Virus record (IMG/VR): IMGVR_UViG_3300037322_000310
Coordinates: 1 to 39,389 of that record
Source: a virus
Reading direction: 5' to 3' (one strand)
Length of the DNA stretch: 39,389 nt
Below the pieces are notes generated by a model, which worked only from the letters and a program-made list of their open reading frames with translations, was not told the origin of the DNA and searched no databases. Shown in pieces: positions 20,401-28,034 of this stretch; the first letter of the stretch is position 1; every line of letters begins with the position of its first letter. The position numbers and the translations under genes were made by a program.

Positions 20401-20485
20401 GCCGCCTTGGCCGAGAGGTAATGGCACCCGGTTGCAACCCGGAGGTTCCGAAAGGACGCAGGTTCGATCCCTGTGGGCGGCTCCA
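20401..20485 (+). tRNA. tRNA-Cys(GCA) with long variable arm
   Basis: Acceptor GCCGCCT/GGGCGGC, U73 as in Cys, loop TTGCAAC, T-arm GCAGG-TTCGATC-CCTGT. The variable arm TCC-GAAA-GGA is class II-like, as in the Asn gene. Confidence 0.9.
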
Positions 20486-20499
20486 TACTATGAGGTGAA

Positions 20500-20757
20500 A
20501 TGGACGTAGACGATTTTTATGCTGAGTGCGCTGTGATCCTTGGAGTCCCCCACGAGGGTGCAGAGTTCACCCACTACAAGCGGACCCGTTGGAACAACCG
20601 AAGCCCCGGCCGAGGTCGTTACCCCGGCGCTGGTTTGATCCGCGTGTTCGGTAACGTCGTCCATTTGAATATCCGATCCCCTGTAGTTATTCAGGTGATC
20701 GTCGAAGGCTTACCCGAAGCGTTGATATATCTGCGCAGTCGGGTTGTTGGGGTGTAG
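20500..20757 (+). CDS. Hypothetical protein, overlaps tRNA-Trp
   Basis: 85 aa, ATG 20500 with GAGGTGAA upstream. N-terminus acidic, middle basic (THYKRTRWNNRSPGRGRY), C-terminus strand-rich. The stop codon (TAG, 20755-20757) is positions 8-10 of tRNA-Trp. No family recognised. Confidence 0.7.
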   Translation: MDVDDFYAECAVILGVPHEGAEFTHYKRTRWNNRSPGRGRYPGAGLIRVFGNVVHLNIRSPVVIQVIVEGLPEALIYLRSRVVGV

Positions 20758-20821
20758 CTTAGTGGTAAAGCAGTGGTCTCCAAAACCGCCCACCGGGGTT
20801 CGATTCCCCGCTCCCCTGCCA
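20748..20821 (+). tRNA. tRNA-Trp(CCA)
   Basis: Anticodon arm GTGGT-CTCCAAA-ACCGC, T-arm CGGGG-TTCGATT-CCCCG, G73 and CCA encoded. The acceptor has mismatched ends (U1-U72). Confidence 0.9.
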
Positions 20822-20836
20822 GACAGAAATTTTCAA

Positions 20837-20887
20837 TTGACAATCGTTCGCTTTTACCTTACCTAAGTGATTCTCAGAAATCTTAGG
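20837..20887 (+). promoter_or_regulatory. Promoter and operator-like repeat
   Basis: TTGACA (20837-20842), 17 bp, TACCTA (20860-20865). ACCTAAG (20861) and CTTAGGT (20881) form an inverted repeat reaching the ribosome site of the next gene. Confidence 0.6.
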
Positions 20888-20898
20888 TGGAATAACTA

Positions 20899-21477
20899 AT
20901 GGACTTTTCTGCTCGCCAGCAAACATTCGGGATCAGCCAGCTACAGCGTTTGCTTGGTAAGAGTTCTCAGGATGTTGAGCGGTTTGCTTCCTACAGTGGC
21001 TGGAGCGGTTTGACCGGACAGTTGGTCACGCTGGATGTTTCCGGCGCGCTGAACATGATGGTTCACTCGATTGCCGCCGACTTCGGTATTGAACGCAGTC
21101 TCGTCGGGGCTTGGCTGCCCGGCCTTCGGACCGGGGGTCTGATGACGCTGGGGCGTAATGTAGACAACTGGCGCTTCAACGGAACGGCTGAGGATCAGAA
21201 CCGATTCTTCGCAAGCCTTTTCGGTGATCAAACGAAGGCTGCTGATTTCGTAGCGACCACACTCGGTTGTCACTCCGGCACAGCCAAGCGCCAGATGCGC
21301 TTTCATTCGGCAACAGATGTGGAGCTTCTGTCAGAAGCAGAGTTCCGGGCCGGATACAGTGCGCGCTCCCCCCGGTTTGTGATTGATTCGAAAAGCCTCG
21401 CGGATCGGCTGGCTGCTATTCAGCAGCCCTTGTTTGTGGCGAGCGTCAAGGAAGTTTCCTCATCGGCCTACTACTGA
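20899..21477 (+). CDS. Hypothetical protein between tRNA array and tmRNA
   Basis: 192 aa, ATG 20899 after AGGTGG. Balanced globular composition with segments SYSGWSGLTGQLVTLDVSGA and AWLPGLRTGGLMTL. No recognised domain, no signal peptide or membrane helix. Own promoter; weak A/T-rich hairpin after the stop. Its steady association with translation genes might mean a role there, but that is a guess. Confidence 0.75.
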   Translation: MDFSARQQTFGISQLQRLLGKSSQDVERFASYSGWSGLTGQLVTLDVSGALNMMVHSIAADFGIERSLVGAWLPGLRTGGLMTLGRNVDNWRFNGTAEDQNRFFASLFGDQTKAADFVATTLGCHSGTAKRQMRFHSATDVELLSEAEFRAGYSARSPRFVIDSKSLADRLAAIQQPLFVASVKEVSSSAYY

Positions 21478-21513
21478 TCAGCTCAGAAAATTCGAAGCAC
21501 TCGAAATTTTAAG

Positions 21514-21542
21514 TTGACAGTGATGGGCGAATCGCTTATTAT
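21514..21542 (+). promoter_or_regulatory. tmRNA promoter
   Basis: TTGACA (21514-21519), 17 bp, TATTAT (21537-21542), with AATTTTAAG upstream. Spacer holds GCGA-A-TCGC. Predicted start about 21549. Confidence 0.75.
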
Positions 21543-21548
21543 TCTCCT

Positions 21549-21923
21549 CGTCAAGTGCTTCGGCACGAAGACTATGGTCGTAGAAGGCCATCGAAGTTGA
21601 ACGGAGACGCGGGGGCAGAGCCCGCCGCCTCCACCATCGCTTCCGAGCTGCGAGGCTCAGAACTTCGAAGACACGGCGGTAACCAACCCGCAGGGCCTCG
21701 GAAGCGTTGATGGGGGCGAATTAGGATCGATCCGTAAGACCGATGTGGAGAAGCGCCCCGTTTAGATACCGCTCGTTATGCGGATCAAATTCATCAACTG
21801 TCAACGACAATGATGTGGTCGTCGCCCGCGAAGAGATTCGTCTCGCCGCGTAAGCGACAAAATCCCTAGGGCTTCACACCCTTAGGTGGCGCGTGGTCCC
21901 GAGCGTAGCAACAGTTTCGGGAC
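21549..21923 (+). ncRNA. ssrA: Circularly permuted two-piece tmRNA
   Basis: The acceptor piece ends with T-arm GCGGG-GGCAGAG-CCCGC, CGCCTCC and ACCA (to 21636). A spacer closed by CGCTTCCGAG/CTCGGAAGCG follows, then the coding piece from GGGGGCG (21712), which pairs with CGCCTCC including the alanine-type G3-U70. The tag frame 21800-21853 starts at a GTC codon and reads VNDNDVVVAREEIRLAA then stop; the alphaproteobacterial NDN and terminal LAA are kept. The resume codon is Val, not the usual Ala. Ends at the terminator stem 21896-21923 plus a U run. Rescues stalled ribosomes with host SmpB. Confidence 0.9.
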
Positions 21924-21934
21924 AACATCTTTTT
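21896..21934 (+). terminator. tmRNA terminator
   Basis: GTCCCGA / TCGGGAC stem followed by AACATCTTTTT. Confidence 0.75.
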
Positions 21935-21961
21935 CGCCAGCGCCTCGGCCTTCTGTTCTAG

Positions 21962-22030
21962 GCAGATGACAAAGAGGGGTATTCTGGCGACGTTGCCGAA
22001 GTGAATGAGGGTTCGACTCCCTCGCTCTGC
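21962..22030 (+). tRNA. tRNA-like element without CCA
   Basis: GCAGA/TCTGC ends, perfect T-arm GAGGG-TTCGACT-CCCTC, but the anticodon hairpin has a six-base loop GACGTT and no U33. No CCA (GTAG). Probably a degenerate tRNA or a structural mimic. Confidence 0.45.
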
Positions 22031-22033
22031 GTA

Positions 22034-22065
22034 GAAAGTCGGATAAGACGAAAGTCGGATAAGAC
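22034..22065 (+). repeat. Tandem direct repeat, 2 x 16 bp
   Basis: GAAAGTCGGATAAGAC occurs twice in tandem (22034-22049 and 22050-22065) between two tRNA-like remnants; possibly a scar of unequal exchange. Confidence 0.8.
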
Positions 22066-22130
22066 CGGATCGCAGTTTAAGTGGTAGAAATGTTTGGGAC
22101 TTGAGGTTCGATGCTCAACCTTCGAGTTGG
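22066..22130 (+). pseudogene. Decayed tRNA-like remnant
   Basis: D-arm-like TTTAAGTGGTAGAAA, a TTTGGGA loop (as in Pro(UGG)) and a T-arm TTGAG-GTTCGATG-CTCAA, but no acceptor stem and no variable region. Confidence 0.35.
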
Positions 22131-22159
22131 GGTTCTGGCGAAAGAGATGTAAATAGTTC

Positions 22160-22188
22160 TTGACGAACCGGACGAATCGTCCTATTGG
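22160..22188 (+). promoter_or_regulatory. Promoter with 13-bp palindrome in the spacer
   Basis: TTGACG (22160-22165), 17 bp, TATTGG (22183-22188). The spacer contains GGACGA-A-TCGTCC (22170-22182), a perfect palindrome. Confidence 0.6.
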
Positions 22189-22194
22189 TTTGTC

Positions 22195-22398
22195 ACCGAG
22201 TTTATCGGGGATTGTGACCTACAGTGGTCAAAGCATGAGAAGAGATCGCCGGGTGCCCGGAATGATTGATGAGGCTCTTGTGGACGGGTTCAGAGCCCGG
22301 CACCCCTTGCAGTTACCGCCGGGAGGCTAAGGTCTGTCTCCAACTCGCTGTGAAGCTCCCGGCAGTGGCCCGGCCGTCGCAAGATGGCCGGGCCTTTT
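22195..22398 (+). ncRNA. Small structured RNA with tRNA-like domain, or 31-aa gene
   Basis: A unit of about 200 nt between a promoter and a strong terminator. GGGTGCC (22251) pairs with GGCACCC (22299), which directly follows a T-arm-like GGG-TTCAGAG-CCC; there is no room for a full anticodon arm. A second stem GCCGGGAG/CTCCCGGC (22318/22356) follows. An overlapping ORF 22235-22330 encodes 31 aa (starts MRRDRRVPGMIDEALVDGF) without a ribosome site. Could be RNA, peptide or both. Confidence 0.5.
22367..22398 (+). terminator. Strong rho-independent terminator
   Basis: GGCCCGGCCGTC, GCAA loop, GATGGCCGGGCC, TTTT. Confidence 0.9.
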
Positions 22399-22469
22399 GA
22401 TTCGGTGAAACTATTTTTGTCCGAAGTCGTCCGTTCCCGTCCAGTTCGTTTTCTGTGTGACATTCTTTC

Positions 22470-22498
22470 TTGACATCACCGCGATTCTAGCTTAACCA
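22470..22498 (+). promoter_or_regulatory. Promoter of the HslV-like/primase operon
   Basis: TTGACA (22470-22475), 17 bp, TAACCA (22493-22498). Start would be about 20 bases before the first ATG. Confidence 0.6.
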
Positions 22499-22525
22499 TG
22501 CAGCCGCATTCGGAGATACGGCTTC

Positions 22526-22972
22526 ATGACAACCATTGCTTATCGATCGGGCCTTCTGGCCGCTGATACCTTGATCTCCTACAGTAGCATCACCAATGGT
22601 TCTCGCAAGAAGATCGCTGAGTGTGGTCGCTACACGGTGGCCCTTGCTGGTATGGCGTGGATTCGAAAACCACTGGAACAGTGGTGCGAGGATGGTTGTC
22701 CAGAAGACAACGTTCCCCAGCCATTGATCGACAACGGTAGCGAGTTCGCTGCCCTCATCATTGACAACAAGACCGGCGAACTCTTTGAGTTCGACAATGG
22801 TTATCTCATTCCCATCTGCGCCGATTACACCGCAATCGGCTCAGGTGGTTTGCTCGCATTGGGTGCCATGGCCCATGGAGCAACCGCTGAGGAAGCCGTT
22901 CTGGCTGCCTCCAAACACGATAAGAACACAGGCGGCCCGGTGACCATCCTGTCCCTTCCAATCGCAGCATAA
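22526..22972 (+). CDS. HslV-like Ntn hydrolase (proteasome beta-fold peptidase)
   Basis: 148 aa. Starts MTTIAYRSGLLAADT, so removal of Met1 exposes a catalytic Thr as in HslV and proteasome beta subunits. The C-terminal part TAIGSGGLLALGAMAHGATA and EAVLAASKHDKNTGGPV matches the family, including the AIGSGG turn. No ATPase partner (HslU) is seen in the window, so it may act alone or with host HslU. GGAG ribosome site. Co-transcribed with the primase, eight bases downstream. Confidence 0.82.
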   Translation: MTTIAYRSGLLAADTLISYSSITNGSRKKIAECGRYTVALAGMAWIRKPLEQWCEDGCPEDNVPQPLIDNGSEFAALIIDNKTGELFEFDNGYLIPICADYTAIGSGGLLALGAMAHGATAEEAVLAASKHDKNTGGPVTILSLPIAA

Positions 22973-22980
22973 GGTCACCC

Positions 22981-25900
22981 ATGCCTCCTTACACCCAACT
23001 CATTCACGACCTGATGGGTCGTGCCAGTGGAGCCGTCACTGTCGAGGCAGCAGACGGTAGCTACATTACCAGCGACGATCTACTCGAAGTAGGTGCGTTT
23101 GCCTCACACGCCGAAGACCCTTGGATCGATCTCGTCACCGAAGAAGGCTTCGCTGTCGGCGTCTTTGTGGCTGGTAATCCGGAAGTTGTTGTGCCGCAAC
23201 CCTCCTTCGATGTCGAGGGTGGGATGATCTACATGATCGATGGCGATCCAATCCCCGGTATGAAGCAGGGCCTGCATATGTGCCCGCTCAGCGTGTTCAT
23301 GTCCAAAGGCAAGCCAGACTTTGATGGTCTTAATTGGTATGCCCCAGAAGACCTCGACCTGATGACACCGGGATCGGCCCGCGCCATCACTCTCATGACA
23401 GGTCGCCGCCGCGACGAAGGCCAAGGTAAGTGGAAAGAGATTTCCAGCACCTTCGGCCAGTTTGAGACAGTGCTACAAGAACACACAGCAGGTCAGAAAG
23501 ATGGTCCGTGTTTCCTGCAAGGGAAATCGGCGAATGGGGCGCGCAAAGCGGTTGCCATGATCGAGAACCACATCCTCGGTGTTGATCTGGATTCGGGCGC
23601 TCCCTTGACGGACGTGATGGAGACCATCCAGAAGTATGGTCTCGAAGCCATCATCTACACTACCCACAGCCACCTCAAGGACACAAGCGTTATCAAGCGC
23701 GACCACTACCTCAAGTGGAATGAGAGTGATGAGATCGAAGAAGAAGGCATCCGATACTACCTGATAAAGTGCAAGGGAATACTTCCCTTGATCGTGGAGG
23801 ACTTGGAAATAATCGACGACTCTCACCACACCGACGAAGGTGTGGTGATTCTAGTAAAACACAAGCCGATGCCAAAGTTTCGGGCGGTGTTCCCTCTTAA
23901 GGAGCCTTTCGTCTTCGCCAAGCGCGGCGGCTCGCAGAAAGATGCCATCAACGAGTGGAAGGAGCGTTACGCTGGTTTCTGCACGGAGCTTGGTCTGTTC
24001 TTTGACGAAAAGTGTGTTGACCCTGCTCGGTTGTTTTATCTCCCCCGCCATGCAGCCAAGGATACGTCCTTCGGATCGTGGTTGGTCGTAGGTGAAGCAC
24101 TCGATCTTGATCAGTTTGATCGGGTCAAGATGAAGCGTGGTCGGACCAGCAAGCGTAGTGCGGTCTCGAACAACGCCTTTACATCGGCTGGTGGCGGTGT
24201 TCCCGACGACGATGACGATGAGGATCGGTATGTCACGTCCTGTGGATTCAACCTCAAGGGCTGGTCTGTCAAGAACGCAAAGCGCTTCGAAGTCCAGACC
24301 ATGATCGAAGAAGTTCTGGACGGAGATTTCATCCGCGAATCTCGCGGCAATAAGCCGGGCGTTCATGTCGAATGTCCCTTTGAAGCCGAACACTCCAGTT
24401 TCGGAGGTGGCGGGACCTTTGTGGTCAACTCGTCAGACAATCTGGATGATGGTTACGATGGTGGCTTCACCTTCACCTGCGTGCATAACTCGTGCGCCGG
24501 CCGTGATCGCTTGGATTATCTCAAGGAGATGATCGAACAAGAACTGATCACTGTTGATGATCTGAAATCCAAGGAGTTCCTTTTCGAACTGGAAGAGGAT
24601 GAGGATGAGGAAGAGGAAGAGGTTCAGGCTCAGCGGGAGAAGCCGAAGAAGCACACACAGCAGACGGACAAAGAACACCGGGAAGAGCATGAGGATCAGA
24701 TCAACGATGATGATTTCGGAGATGATGAAGACTCGATGCTCAAGGCATTCAACCGACGCTATGCGGTAATTCGCACAAGTGGCGGTGTTCGAATCCTTGT
24801 CGAGCCCCGGACAGCCGAGGACGATGTGGTCTTTGAAAGCCAGAACGATGTGGCTCTCTACGAGAAGAACCGTATCATCTGGGTGACCGAAGGTAAGCAG
24901 ACCCGCAAGGTCGAAGCATTCAAGCAGTGGCTTGAGTGGGAGAAGCGCCGCACCTACCGCAATGTGGTGTTCAAACCGGGTGAGAAGACACCCAAGGATG
25001 TCTACAATTTGTTTCAGGGTTGGCCGTTCGAAGCGGTTCCTACGACATGGGAAGAAATTCTGGACAACAAGGACAAGCCAGTGGCTGGTGATTGGTCCAT
25101 ACTGCGTGGGCACATTTACGAGAACATCTGCGAATCCAACGATGTCTACTTCGAGTGGTTGATGACATGGATTTCCATGCTATTCCAGAAGCCACAAGCC
25201 AAGCCCGGCTCAACCGTGGTTATCACCGGTAAGAAGGGCACTGGTAAGTCCACGCTGTTCGATTACATCAACCAGCTTCTCGGCCGGTGTGGGATCACTG
25301 TGTCCCAGCGTAAGCAGATTGTCGGACAGTTCAACGGGCACCTCGCAACCACCTTGCTGATGGTGTGTGAAGAAGCCTTCTGGGCGGCCGATCCTCAGGC
25401 CGAAGGTGTTCTCAAGGACATGATCACCAACAAGTCGGTGCTGATCGAAAAGAAGGGATATGATCCAATCCAGTCGCAGAACTACACGCGTCTGGCGCTG
25501 ATCTCGAACAACGAATGGGTGGTGCCGGCCTCGCTCAAAGACGAGCGGCGCTTCTTTGTCCTGCGTTGCTCTGACGCTGTGCAAGGTAATATCCAATTCT
25601 TCGAGGACATGCGTGATCAGATGGAGAAGAAGGGCGGGCTTGAAGCCATGCTTTTTGATCTACTGAATTGGGCACCGGCTGGTGGCACATTCGCAACCTT
25701 GTTCACACCACCAGCAACTGCCCATCTCCAGCAGCAGCAGATCGAATCACTTTCTGGCGTGCAGAAGTTCATGCTTGAACTGGTTAAGTCTGGTATCTAT
25801 GAAACCCACGACGACAAGGTGACACCGATCGAACTGAATATCGACACCGAAACCACCGTCTATGCAGTGGACATGAGAGCGGCTGTCGAAGACTACGTTC

Positions 25901-26136
25901 GCTTCCAGTTCTCCTCAGACAAAGCCAAGACCAGCTACGACGACATCTCGGCTGTAGTCACCGACTGGTTCGGTGCCCGTGAAATCAAGCTGATGGTGGA
26001 TGGTCATGTCAACGGGAAACGGACGTTCATCTTCCCGCCCCTGTCTGATGTTCGTGCTAAGCTTAAGGAAAACAAGGGACTGGATGTGGAAGCGATGACC
26101 GAAGAGGCCGTCAAGTCGATCCGTTTGCGCTCGTAA
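22981..26136 (+). CDS. Primase-helicase (AEP-like primase plus SF3 helicase)
   Basis: 1051 aa. The N-terminal region has GVDLDSG (about 200-206) with spaced acidic residues, suggesting an archaeo-eukaryotic (primpol) primase domain. A zinc-finger-like block follows near 450-515 (ECPFEAEHSS ... FTCVHNSCAG). An acidic linker (ELEEDEDEEEEE) separates it from a D5/DUF5906-type SF3 helicase: Walker A GKKGTGKST (about 750-758), Walker B-like LLMVCEEAF, and ALISNNEWVVP with arginine-finger segment DERRFF. It would unwind DNA and make primers for the pol A enzyme. Primase domain assignment is weaker than the helicase. Confidence 0.85.
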   Translation: MPPYTQLIHDLMGRASGAVTVEAADGSYITSDDLLEVGAFASHAEDPWIDLVTEEGFAVGVFVAGNPEVVVPQPSFDVEGGMIYMIDGDPIPGMKQGLHMCPLSVFMSKGKPDFDGLNWYAPEDLDLMTPGSARAITLMTGRRRDEGQGKWKEISSTFGQFETVLQEHTAGQKDGPCFLQGKSANGARKAVAMIENHILGVDLDSGAPLTDVMETIQKYGLEAIIYTTHSHLKDTSVIKRDHYLKWNESDEIEEEGIRYYLIKCKGILPLIVEDLEIIDDSHHTDEGVVILVKHKPMPKFRAVFPLKEPFVFAKRGGSQKDAINEWKERYAGFCTELGLFFDEKCVDPARLFYLPRHAAKDTSFGSWLVVGEALDLDQFDRVKMKRGRTSKRSAVSNNAFTSAGGGVPDDDDDEDRYVTSCGFNLKGWSVKNAKRFEVQTMIEEVLDGDFIRESRGNKPGVHVECPFEAEHSSFGGGGTFVVNSSDNLDDGYDGGFTFTCVHNSCAGRDRLDYLKEMIEQELITVDDLKSKEFLFELEEDEDEEEEEVQAQREKPKKHTQQTDKEHREEHEDQINDDDFGDDEDSMLKAFNRRYAVIRTSGGVRILVEPRTAEDDVVFESQNDVALYEKNRIIWVTEGKQTRKVEAFKQWLEWEKRRTYRNVVFKPGEKTPKDVYNLFQGWPFEAVPTTWEEILDNKDKPVAGDWSILRGHIYENICESNDVYFEWLMTWISMLFQKPQAKPGSTVVITGKKGTGKSTLFDYINQLLGRCGITVSQRKQIVGQFNGHLATTLLMVCEEAFWAADPQAEGVLKDMITNKSVLIEKKGYDPIQSQNYTRLALISNNEWVVPASLKDERRFFVLRCSDAVQGNIQFFEDMRDQMEKKGGLEAMLFDLLNWAPAGGTFATLFTPPATAHLQQQQIESLSGVQKFMLELVKSGIYETHDDKVTPIELNIDTETTVYAVDMRAAVEDYVRFQFSSDKAKTSYDDISAVVTDWFGAREIKLMVDGHVNGKRTFIFPPLSDVRAKLKENKGLDVEAMTEEAVKSIRLRS

Positions 26137-26157
26137 AAATATTGTAGAATTTATCCG

Positions 26158-26202
26158 GTAAGCCTTGACAGGCATTTTCCCTGACGCTAGGGATAGGCTT
26201 AC
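26158..26202 (+). promoter_or_regulatory. Promoter of the rtcB operon, with nested repeats
   Basis: TTGACA (26165-26170), 17 bp, TAGGGA (26188-26193). GTAAGCC (26158) and GGCTTAC (26196) enclose the whole promoter, and CCCT-GACGCT-AGGG overlaps the -10. Looks like an operator. Confidence 0.6.
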
Positions 26203-26246
26203 TAAACGTGATTTATCACATTTTGAATTTTCAAAAGGAGGTCATT

Positions 26247-26255
26247 ATGAAGTAA
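26247..26255 (+). CDS. Two-codon minigene (Met-Lys-stop) in the rtcB leader
   Basis: A near-perfect ribosome site AAAGGAGGT stands four bases before ATG AAG TAA. Such minigenes (as in lambda bar) can trap peptidyl-tRNA or set up attenuation. It is followed by a hairpin 26296-26325 and then rtcB. Confidence 0.4.
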   Translation: MK

Positions 26256-26295
26256 GCAATAAGGCTGCCAACCAACTCTGGCGTTATTTAGGAAC

Positions 26296-26330
26296 GGCCG
26301 CGCTTGGGATAATTCCCGGCGCGGCTTTAG
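26296..26330 (+). terminator. Leader hairpin, possible attenuator
   Basis: GCCGCGC / GCGCGGC stem with inner GGGA...TTCCC, then TTTAGATT. The U run is weak, so partial termination or RNA protection is more likely than a full stop. Confidence 0.45.
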
Positions 26331-26345
26331 ATTAGGGAGATAGAC

Positions 26346-27587
26346 ATGCGCGTTGATCAGATCGTGGATAGTCACGGACACAAGAAGCTAGTGAAGCTCT
26401 GGGAGCCGGAAGGTTATCCATTCGAGCCCGAAGCTGTTGAGCAGATCAACAACATGGCTCGTCTTCCATTCGTATTCAAGCACGTTGCTGTCATGCCGGA
26501 TGCTCACACCGGTAAGGGCTCGACCGTGGGCACCGTCTTCGCAACCAAGGGTGCGATCGTCCCTGCTGCCGTCGGTGTTGACATCGGGTGCGGTATGATG
26601 GCCGTCCGCACTTCACTGACCGCAAGCGATTTACCAGACAGCCTAGCCCATATTCGTGGGATGATCGAGGCTGCTGTGCCTCATGGTCGCGGGTCGATGG
26701 ACCAGATTCGTGCTGGGCGTGACCCCGGATCGTGGGGGAAGCCAACTCGTGATGCGGAAGTTCGCTGGAAGAATCTGGCTACCCGCTATGATGCAATCGT
26801 CGCCAAGCACCCCAAGATCGCCCAGAAGCGCCACCCGGTGCATCACATGGGCACTCTAGGAACCGGCAACCACTTCATCGAAATCTGTCTGGACGAAGAC
26901 CAGAACGTGTGGGTCATGCTGCACTCAGGCTCGCGTGGTATCGGCAATGCGATCGGGACCTACTTCATCAACAAGGCAAAGGAAGAGATGCTTCGGTATC
27001 ATATTGCTCCGTATCTGCCGGATGAAGACCTTTCGTATCTGGTCGAGCATACTGAGGTCTACGATGATTACGTAGAAGCGGTCGGATGGGCTCAGGATTT
27101 TGCCATGGCGAATCGGAACACTATGATGGAGGCTGTGTTGGGCGTGATGCGTCAGACCCTACCGCCGTTCCTGTCCGATCAGATGGCGATCAATTGTCAC
27201 CACAACTATGTGACCAAGGAACAGCATTACGGCGAGCCCGTTCTGGTGACCCGCAAGGGTGCCGTTCAGGCTCGTAAGGGCACCATGGGGATCATTCCGG
27301 GGTCGATGGGCACCGGTAGCTTCATCGTGCGTGGTCTCGGCAATCACCACTCGTTCCACTCGTGTAGTCACGGGGCGGGGCGCGTGATGAGCCGCACCAA
27401 GGCGAAGAAGCTGATCACCATGGAACAGCACGCCGAGGCGATGAAGGGAATTGAGGCTCGCTTGGATGCAGACGTGTTGGACGAAAGCCCCGCCGCCTAC
27501 AAGCCGATCGGGGCTGTGATGGATGCTCAGTCCGATCTCGTAGAGATCGTTCACCGCCTCCGTCAAGTTCTCAATGTCAAGGGCTGA
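26346..27587 (+). CDS. rtcB: RNA ligase RtcB
   Basis: 413 aa, full length. Joins RNA ends carrying 2',3'-cyclic or 3'-phosphate to 5'-OH using GTP and Mn2+. Metal and guanylylation motifs are intact: MPDAHTGKGSTVGTVF, GVDIGCGM (Asp79, Cys82), LGTGNHFIEI, LHSGSRGIGN, NCHHNYV, GSMGTGSFIV and SCSHGAGR with candidate guanylylated His342. GGGAGATAG ribosome site. In phages it can repair tRNAs cut by anticodon nucleases; here it might also join the halves of the permuted tRNA. No archease gene is seen. Confidence 0.96.
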   Translation: MRVDQIVDSHGHKKLVKLWEPEGYPFEPEAVEQINNMARLPFVFKHVAVMPDAHTGKGSTVGTVFATKGAIVPAAVGVDIGCGMMAVRTSLTASDLPDSLAHIRGMIEAAVPHGRGSMDQIRAGRDPGSWGKPTRDAEVRWKNLATRYDAIVAKHPKIAQKRHPVHHMGTLGTGNHFIEICLDEDQNVWVMLHSGSRGIGNAIGTYFINKAKEEMLRYHIAPYLPDEDLSYLVEHTEVYDDYVEAVGWAQDFAMANRNTMMEAVLGVMRQTLPPFLSDQMAINCHHNYVTKEQHYGEPVLVTRKGAVQARKGTMGIIPGSMGTGSFIVRGLGNHHSFHSCSHGAGRVMSRTKAKKLITMEQHAEAMKGIEARLDADVLDESPAAYKPIGAVMDAQSDLVEIVHRLRQVLNVKG

Positions 27588-27629
27588 GATGAACCCTAAG
27601 AATGAACATAAAACAACAGGGAGTATGAC

Positions 27630-28034
27630 ATGAATACCAAATTGAAGATCGGACTGGGCGTCTCCGCCTTGTTCATCGGTGTCCCGATTGCCATCACGGC
27701 AATCGGCACCATCAATACCGTCGCCTCCGCGCCGGCCCGAGTAGTCAACAAGACGCTCGAAACGAACAACATCATCGAGAATTACGAAGGCTTCTTCGTT
27801 CGCAAGGCCGAATATGACTCGCGTCTCGCCCAGATCACTGAACATGGTAAGATCATGGCGGACAACACGGACCCGGCCGAAGCTGCTCGTTTGCGGGTTG
27901 AACTAGCTGCAATGCGTCAGTCCTGTCGCGATCTCGCCGTGATCTACAACGCCAATGCTTCGATGGCGAACAAGGAGATTTTCCACTCCGACGAGCTTCC
28001 CGAAGCCCTCCCGGAGGTTGCTTGTGATTCGTAA
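27630..28034 (+). CDS. Membrane-anchored or exported protein
   Basis: 134 aa with Lys-start and a hydrophobic segment about 7-27 (GLGVSALFIGVPIAITAIG). The rest is helical with RQSCRDLAVIYNANASMANK near the end, slightly reminiscent of LemA-type YNA motifs. Its 3' end overlaps the next gene start. Probably envelope-located; function unknown. Confidence 0.7.
   Translation: MNTKLKIGLGVSALFIGVPIAITAIGTINTVASAPARVVNKTLETNNIIENYEGFFVRKAEYDSRLAQITEHGKIMADNTDPAEAARLRVELAAMRQSCRDLAVIYNANASMANKEIFHSDELPEALPEVACDS

Noticed and set aside
14185-22130. CRISPR array
   Set aside because: Repeated T-arm sequences give regular similarity, but spacing and folding are those of tRNAs; no true direct repeats with spacers.
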